64,000 nt of DNA from Eretmocerus hayati. Taxonomy: Eukaryota > Arthropoda > Insecta > Hymenoptera > Aphelinidae. The notes under the pieces were generated by a model that was given only the letters and a program-made list of their open reading frames with translations, searched no databases and was not told the origin of the DNA. Where the stretch lies: assembly GCA_029851415.1 (NCBI GenBank), contig CM056743.1, positions 27,194,905 through 27,258,904 on the forward strand, given 5' to 3'. The translations under genes were made by a program, and so were the position numbers. Positions within the stretch are counted from its first letter, which is position 1; the number at the start of each line of letters is the position of its first letter. Below, one piece after another: positions 58,513 through 64,000 of this stretch.

Positions 58513-61500
58513 CTAGGAGAGAGAGGCCCTAGACGAATTACTTTTCTCGTTGGCACTGAGTTGGTGGCTACCATTGGCAGTCTGATAAATAGTTGAACCT
58601 GCCTTAGCCATGGATGCAGAACCTGCAGGATGCTTATGACCGCTACTAGAGGGCTTCCTCGGTGGCTTTCCCACAAGCTGATTGGATGAACCGCTCACTG
58701 GGTATTTTTGATGCCTACTTGTACTTTCAGTTCCACCATTGCTAGATCGCGAACTCGTTTTGTTTGCTGAAGAACCACTCGGATGCTTAGGTGTTACAAA
58801 AGCCTTAGTTTGTTTCAATAGGTATCGGTCGTTGCACAGTGCAGAGATCAAAGGCAGGTCGAGGTTACGACTTTTTTCCCGGAGACTCTTTATGTCTAAC
58901 ATTCCATCTTGTTGTTGCTGCGATTGACTTGTTGATGAAGATGATGCTTGCTTCTGGTGTTGCTGTGTTTGAGATTGAGATGGTTGAGCTAATTGCTGTT
59001 GTGTTCTGAGTGAATTGAGGTTAGGGTTGCCATTGACACACGACGGTTTGCTCGATGCGAGGTCCTGGAATTTGAAAAGAAAGGACGGGCTCAATTAGAA
59101 GATCAAAATGCCTGGGATCCCGCGGAAATCACCATGCTAGGATGGTAAATCAGATCTATGATGAAGTGTCAGATACATATTTTGTGCTCAAGACATTGTA
59201 AGATCATAACTACATAAAACATGAGTGGATTAAACATTTGATCGATGGATTGAACATTATTTGCATCGCAGATCCTGGCGAGGTGATCAAGGTCGAATTT
59301 ACTGCATGGTGAGCAAAACAGTATAGCCAAAAAGTGGAAGGAGAAGAGAAAGAAGGATGCGAGGCAAGTTACATTCATGTGTGATTTCACATGTCGACCC
59401 CAAGATGAGATGTTAAGTTCCCTGAAGCATGTTCCGACTGATAACAACCAACAATTGAATCATGTCATGTAAGAAAATCTCTGGGACCCAATAATCTAAC
59501 AAATTGAAGATACCTCATCGCATAGAACGATTCAGTTGTTACCCTTCCAAAGCTCTAGCTCACTAATTGCGTGTTTGAACGGGATAATATAGATTCAATT
59601 TGAAAAACTACAATAGACTTGAAGGTGAAGTTAATTTCTGAGCGATGGTTGACTGAAGTGAAACTCAGATGATAGAAAATCAAAAGTTGTTGTACATACT
59701 TCTGAGATACTAATCCCTTCTGCTCCAACGAAAAATTCATACGTCATTGTGACGAATCAATTCTCAAAAACTTACAGAGGTTGAAAAATATCGTTCTAAT
59801 GTTCTGACAAAGTCGAATTACCGGTAACATGGCTAATAAAGCCCAGTATATACCAAGTAATGTAAATCAACTTAACTTGAATCTCGAAATAACTCACCGG
59901 TATGTCGTATGGAGGTGGTGGTGGTGGCGGAGGTAACCTCCTATGCTTATTGACGAGACCGTTAGACTTGTTTAGGTCCCTCGGCCTAGACAGCGAAAGC
60001 GAAGCAAGTGACGCTGTTGAGTTTGACATAACCTGGGAATCATAGCTTTTTAAGATGTTTTCGTGGCTTCTAGTCCTCTGCTGTTGTAGCTGATGCTGAT
60101 GGTACTGCTGCTGCTGCTGTTGTTGTTGCATCTGATACCTTCTAGCAAGACTACTAGTGGGTGGTAATGGAGGTGGGGGTGGTGGAGGTGACGCGTAAAT
60201 CTGATTCAAATCTCTTCTTGATGAACTATGTCCACTGGAACACGTGAGCCCACTGTAGAGGGAACTAGTGCTTGCGGCATACTGGCTACCTCCATATAGT
60301 AGATAATTAGAACTATTGGTGTCACTAAGACTACCAGAAGCTGCCAGATTTTGATTGCTGGGATACGATGATAGTGACAAGTAAGGTGTACTTCTGTACA
60401 TCATTGAAGATTTGCTAGCTGCAGCCAGAGATGGATACGGTGGTGGTGGGGGTTGAGCTGCCATGGCGGCCATTAGTGAACCTTGTTTGGCATCTATGTA
60501 CTCTTGCTGAGACAGTGCTGGGTCTTTCAGTGGGAACATTACGTAGTCTACGTCTGAATACATTTGCTGTTTGTACTGTTCAATTTGTGAACGAGCCAGT
60601 TGGCTCGTGTAGACTGTAGCTAAACTGGAGCTAGGTTTATGACTGGGTGGTGGAGGTGGAGGTGGTGGCTGACGCTGTTGTTGATGTGCTTGTTGTGGTG
60701 GACTGAGATAGGGTAGTAAGACTGGACCAGTACGCGTCGCGTGTACGTCAAGGTAGTTATTGGGTCCAACAACTAAAGCTGCTACTGGAGCATGGACTGG
60801 CAATGGCTTCATCTTGTCACCTGGGTATGTTGGTGGTTGTATCCTTGCTGGTGGTGGTGGAGGTGGTGGTGGTTCCCTATAGATCAAAGAAGACATTTTA
60901 TAAGAGAGTGTTTACCAGAATGTGTCAGCAGTTGCGATACCTAAATAATATGATGAAACTAATCACTCTGTGAAGACAATAAAATTTGCAGGGCATTGTT
61001 AAGAGTGAGGTAAAGAAGGGCACGTCTACTTAGAAGAAGTTTTCATTCACTCAAAGCACAATTAAGTATTTGAAATAATGGCCCTGAATTCAGCAAAGTG
61101 ATTCAGGCAACAATGAGGAATTGGGGATCCTGAATACGTTGCGTCAAGATTTTCATGAGCATGCGACTGCTTCCACTGTTCACAATCTGGTAGCCGGTAG
61201 GATCACCATTTTTGGGGATATTGATTTTAAAAAGAACTGCTCGATATCGATACTAGTCTCATCTGACCTTTGATCTCAATACAGAGCTGACGAACGTTTT
61301 AACCGAGATTGGGTGAAGATAGGGTTAGAACACATACCTGGGTGTAATAGCGTCGTTGCGTGGTGGTGTCGGAGGTGGTATCTCAAACCTCTCACGGGGA
61401 TAGCTAGGAGGTGGTGGCATCTGCCCGTGTTCAGGGTATGGTGGTGGTGGTGGCCGCATCTGAACACAGCTATCAGTCCGTGGTGGGGGCGCTGGTGGTG

Positions 61501-63145
61501 GAGGCATTTGCACATAATCGCAATTCGAATCCATACTTGCTCCGACACTTTTGCGAGGTGGATATCTGCCTACTATCAGATCAGACAGCTCATCAGCAGA
61601 TAGTAGAGGACCCTGGCCATTAGAAGGATCGCTACCATCACCTCTGAAACTACCCGTACTGAGTATACTATTGCTGCGCGAACGCTGAACCACCATATCG
61701 TCATCGTTACCAAGACCCAGGTTGGTCTGATCTTCGTTGGTGAGAGTTCTGTCGTTCACGGTAAGGTCAAGATCTGATGGAGTAACTTGACCACAATTCG
61801 GCGGACTAATTATGGTTTCAGCGGCTAACACATTGTCATTTTTGGTAATGTCATTTTTGATGTCATTATCTTCGTCTTCATCGTCATCATCGTCAGCAGA
61901 GATTTTTCCACCACGACAAAGGCTATAGATCGGTTCCTGAGACGAGGAACCGTCAAAGCCACTGTGAATCGTGTAAAATCCTGAGGTAACGGATGCCTCG
62001 TCAGTTGTAGACTGCACCGACGAGTCGTTGGCTAGTTGATTGTCTAATAAGTCACTGCTGCGCAGTGTGTATATCCCACTGGTCTCACTGCCAACGTCCG
62101 TACCTAAAGAGAATGAACCTCAATGAAGTAAACTTTGCTACTTTTGTCATAAAAATGTCGCTGACAGATGTTTAAATCATCCTAGTTTCTTAGGATGGAA
62201 CTTAGGGGTTATGGGTCAAAAAAGATTGCACGAGAACAATTGTAGTTTTACATTGGCATTAACAAACAGGGACTTGTGAAATGGATCATTCGATGATTTT
62301 GATTCCTCTGTCGGCAAGAATGTCATTGTTAGTTTTTGAGCCAAGTTCAGGGCTAATAAGTCGGGCTTTGGGTTAAGACTAATTCTTGGACTAATTACAA
62401 TTCAATGTTAACATTGTCAACGTGTATAATTAATAAATCATTTCGTCCGTGACCAGAAACGATTTTTGACGCAAAAAGTCTTTTGATACTCAACATGAAT
62501 GAATGACAAGATAAATGTAACAGTATGAAAATGTTGGAATTAGTGATACCGTCTTGTGCTTACCTGCATACTTGGCACTTTTGCCACCACATCTGTCGTA
62601 AGCAGCATCGCTCGACACAGCCGAATTCTGAGCAGTGTGTGAGTAGCCTAATTCGAGACTAGATCCCACCGATGTTCTTCTGGTACTTCCATTCGCTCCT
62701 GGCATGTCCACTCCATTCAACCCTGCATTATGTCCCGAAACAGCAGTAACAACGACGGTGCTACAGTTGCTGCTACATTGAGATCCGAGGGTCTGCCTCA
62801 AGGATGTCGTCGTAGTTGTCGTCATCGTCGTCAAATTTGCCTTCATTGGCAAAGATGACGAAGTGGACGACCCAAGATCCGTCGGAAGTAAAGAGCCATT
62901 ACAAGTAGTCTGAGGTAAGGCTAGGGCAAGATCAGCAGAAGATGACTCTTCGGAAGCGCTGACACAACCGATTCCGTCAGGTTCATCTTCGCTGTGAACT
63001 CGATCACTGACTATGCCAGATGTCGTATTGGATGACGTTGACGAGATAACACTGATTCGTTGATCTGCTCTTGAACCACGTGTTGATGTCATGTTCAGCT
63101 TACATCGAGCTGGATACATGTAGCAGTCTCGAAGCACCTTACGCT
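58513..63145 (-). CDS. Ser/Pro/Gln-rich intracellular protein, last four exons (5' part outside window)
   Basis: Minus-strand exons 63145-62564, 62103-61338, 60876-59898 and 59064-58513 join with GT/AG sites and agreeing phases (1, 0, 0) to 958 codons ending TAG. The first exon opens in mid-codon, so the gene continues to the right. No signal peptide or membrane helix is seen. In order: RKVLRDCYMYPARCKLNM, a Ser/Thr-rich part, an acidic run (DDDDDEDEDND), the tyrosine motif DYVQMPPPP, repeated proline runs with PPPPYDIP, and a Gln run (about 60090-60130). Near the C-terminus is a well-ordered block, KSLREKSRNLDLPLISALCN. The last block suggests to me a scaffold of the FERM/PDZ (FRMPD) type, but this is a tentative memory of the family. 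A YxxM/SH3-binding adaptor is the alternative. Confidence 0.8.
59065..59897. other. Intron of the minus-strand gene
   Basis: The donor is GTGAGT (59897-59892) and the acceptor CAAATTCCAG before 59064. No second gene or element is recognised. Confidence 0.7.
60085..60200 (-). repeat. CAG-type trinucleotide run encoding poly-Gln and adjacent CCA run encoding poly-Pro
   Basis: On the minus strand CAG/CAA codons give QQQQQQQQ, followed by histidine-rich QHQLQQQ. The nearby CCA/CCT codons give several eight-residue proline runs, including at 59915-59935 and 60845-60875. They lie within the coding frame and are length-variable by nature. Confidence 0.85.
60877..61337. other. Intron of the minus-strand gene
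   Basis: Donor GTATGT at 61337 and acceptor GATCTATAG before 60876; the phase-2 junction completes an Arg codon. No feature inside. Confidence 0.75.
62104..62563. other. Intron of the minus-strand gene
   Basis: Donor GTAAGC at 62563 and acceptor TCTCTTTAG before 62103; the junction completes a Gly codon. No feature inside. Confidence 0.75.
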
Positions 63146-64000
63146 CTGTATAGGTTATAAATTGAAATTCCGAAATTAGATTCCAAGAGTTTGAAAGTAA
63201 TTTTTCGAGAAATAAATTTTGAACTCGATGGACGAAGAAGTCTGTACAGTAAATTGTGTCACGTAGTTCCATATTGTGTGTGACAATGTAAGGGATCTCA
63301 TTGGTATACGCGAAGAGAAAGGTAATGGAATCCTTGAGGGTTATAACAGGCATAATAATCTCTGGGATACGGCTTTCCGCTTCCGGTTGCAAGGTATACT
63401 ATAGTTTGAGGGGCAAGGAACACGAACGACACCTGAAATCGGATCTAGATCATATAACGCGAACAAGTTTTGTTTGGGCGTGACGAAGCGAGCATTTATG
63501 CATTTATGAAGGTATTCAAAAGATGTGAGCTGCTGGGGAGATTTAAGTAGCTTAGCTGGTGCGAGTTTTCCGAATTTCCTATATAGTTGCTTCCCACGTT
63601 TCTAGGTTGTAATATACCGAGACTCGTCGCCGCAATGTCTGGAATATCAATGAGCCTTTTGTTGGGATATTTTTGTGTAGATGGAAATTATGTCGTGTGC
63701 CTTTCCAAGAAGGACCAATGAAGCTATTATGTACTCTATTGTGAGATCTTTATTGAGACCTGTGTATCAACCTGTGTTCGAGTCTATTTTCATTAAATCT
63801 ACCGGAAAACGATGCCAAGGTGTGTAAATTAACATGTTGAGGTGTAAATTTTGTGATTCAGAGTATTTGAAAGCTGACATCCCGGCCATACATTATAATG
63901 CAATAGGAGTGATCTTTTTTTGACCGTTATAATTTCTTTTCGAATGATTTTCTCTGTGGCATGCTGAGATGTGTTAGTATTTGACTTTTTCCTCACGAAA
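63146..64000. other. Upstream intron of the minus-strand gene
   Basis: The acceptor AACCTATACAG ends at 63146. The minus-strand frame stays open for about 80 further codons to 63392, but composition and the clear acceptor argue that this is intron. No upstream exon is identified before the window edge. Confidence 0.55.

Noticed and set aside
63146..63392. The open frame continuing past 63145 as extra coding sequence of the minus-strand gene
   Set aside because: A good splice acceptor ends at 63146 and the extra residues lack the composition and conserved look of the exon.

Overview
The window is insect genomic DNA, most probably from a hymenopteran (inference). It carries two complete odorant-receptor (7tm_6) genes of the multi-exon, phase-conserved type usual in Hymenoptera, together with BEL/Pao, CR1/Jockey-like and R1-clade retroelements. 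Coding genes fill little of it. Most of the remainder is transposable-element sequence, and a striking share of that is long inverted-repeat (foldback) DNA of many unrelated families.

Layout. (1) 0.66-19.6 kb is a nest of elements. A degenerate CR1/Jockey-like reverse-transcriptase copy was split by a 6.2-kb foldback element (1811-8013) whose arms carry an array of about 184-bp repeats. The same copy was split again by a BEL/Pao LTR retrotransposon (8476-18680, 320-bp LTRs, GGGAG target duplication). The BEL copy was itself split by a 4-kb terminal-inverted-repeat element (12637-16620), which holds a 2.1-kb near-perfect palindrome. (2) 19.7-22.4 kb is another foldback element with a Tc1-like TA-flanked element in its loop. 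(3) 24.9-39.06 kb is odorant-receptor gene A, six exons and 412 codons. Its first intron of 10.6 kb holds a candidate solo LTR and a decayed R1-clade retrotransposon in reverse orientation; its last intron holds a 1.06-kb palindrome. (4) 40.86-51.76 kb is odorant-receptor gene B, seven exons and 410 codons. Introns 2 and 3 hold nested TIR and foldback elements. (5) 51.8-58.5 kb is repeat-bearing intergenic sequence. (6) 58.5-63.1 kb, minus strand, holds the last four exons (958 codons) of a large Ser/Pro/Gln-rich intracellular protein whose 5' part lies beyond the right edge.

The splice models for both receptors and for the minus-strand gene were built by hand. They rest on GT/AG boundaries, matching intron phases and uninterrupted reading frames. 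The two receptors are in the same orientation 1.8 kb apart, as expected of a receptor cluster. Both stay open despite more than 20 kb of intronic insertions, so splicing must remove strongly self-complementary transcripts. No tRNA or rRNA gene and no CRISPR array was recognised.
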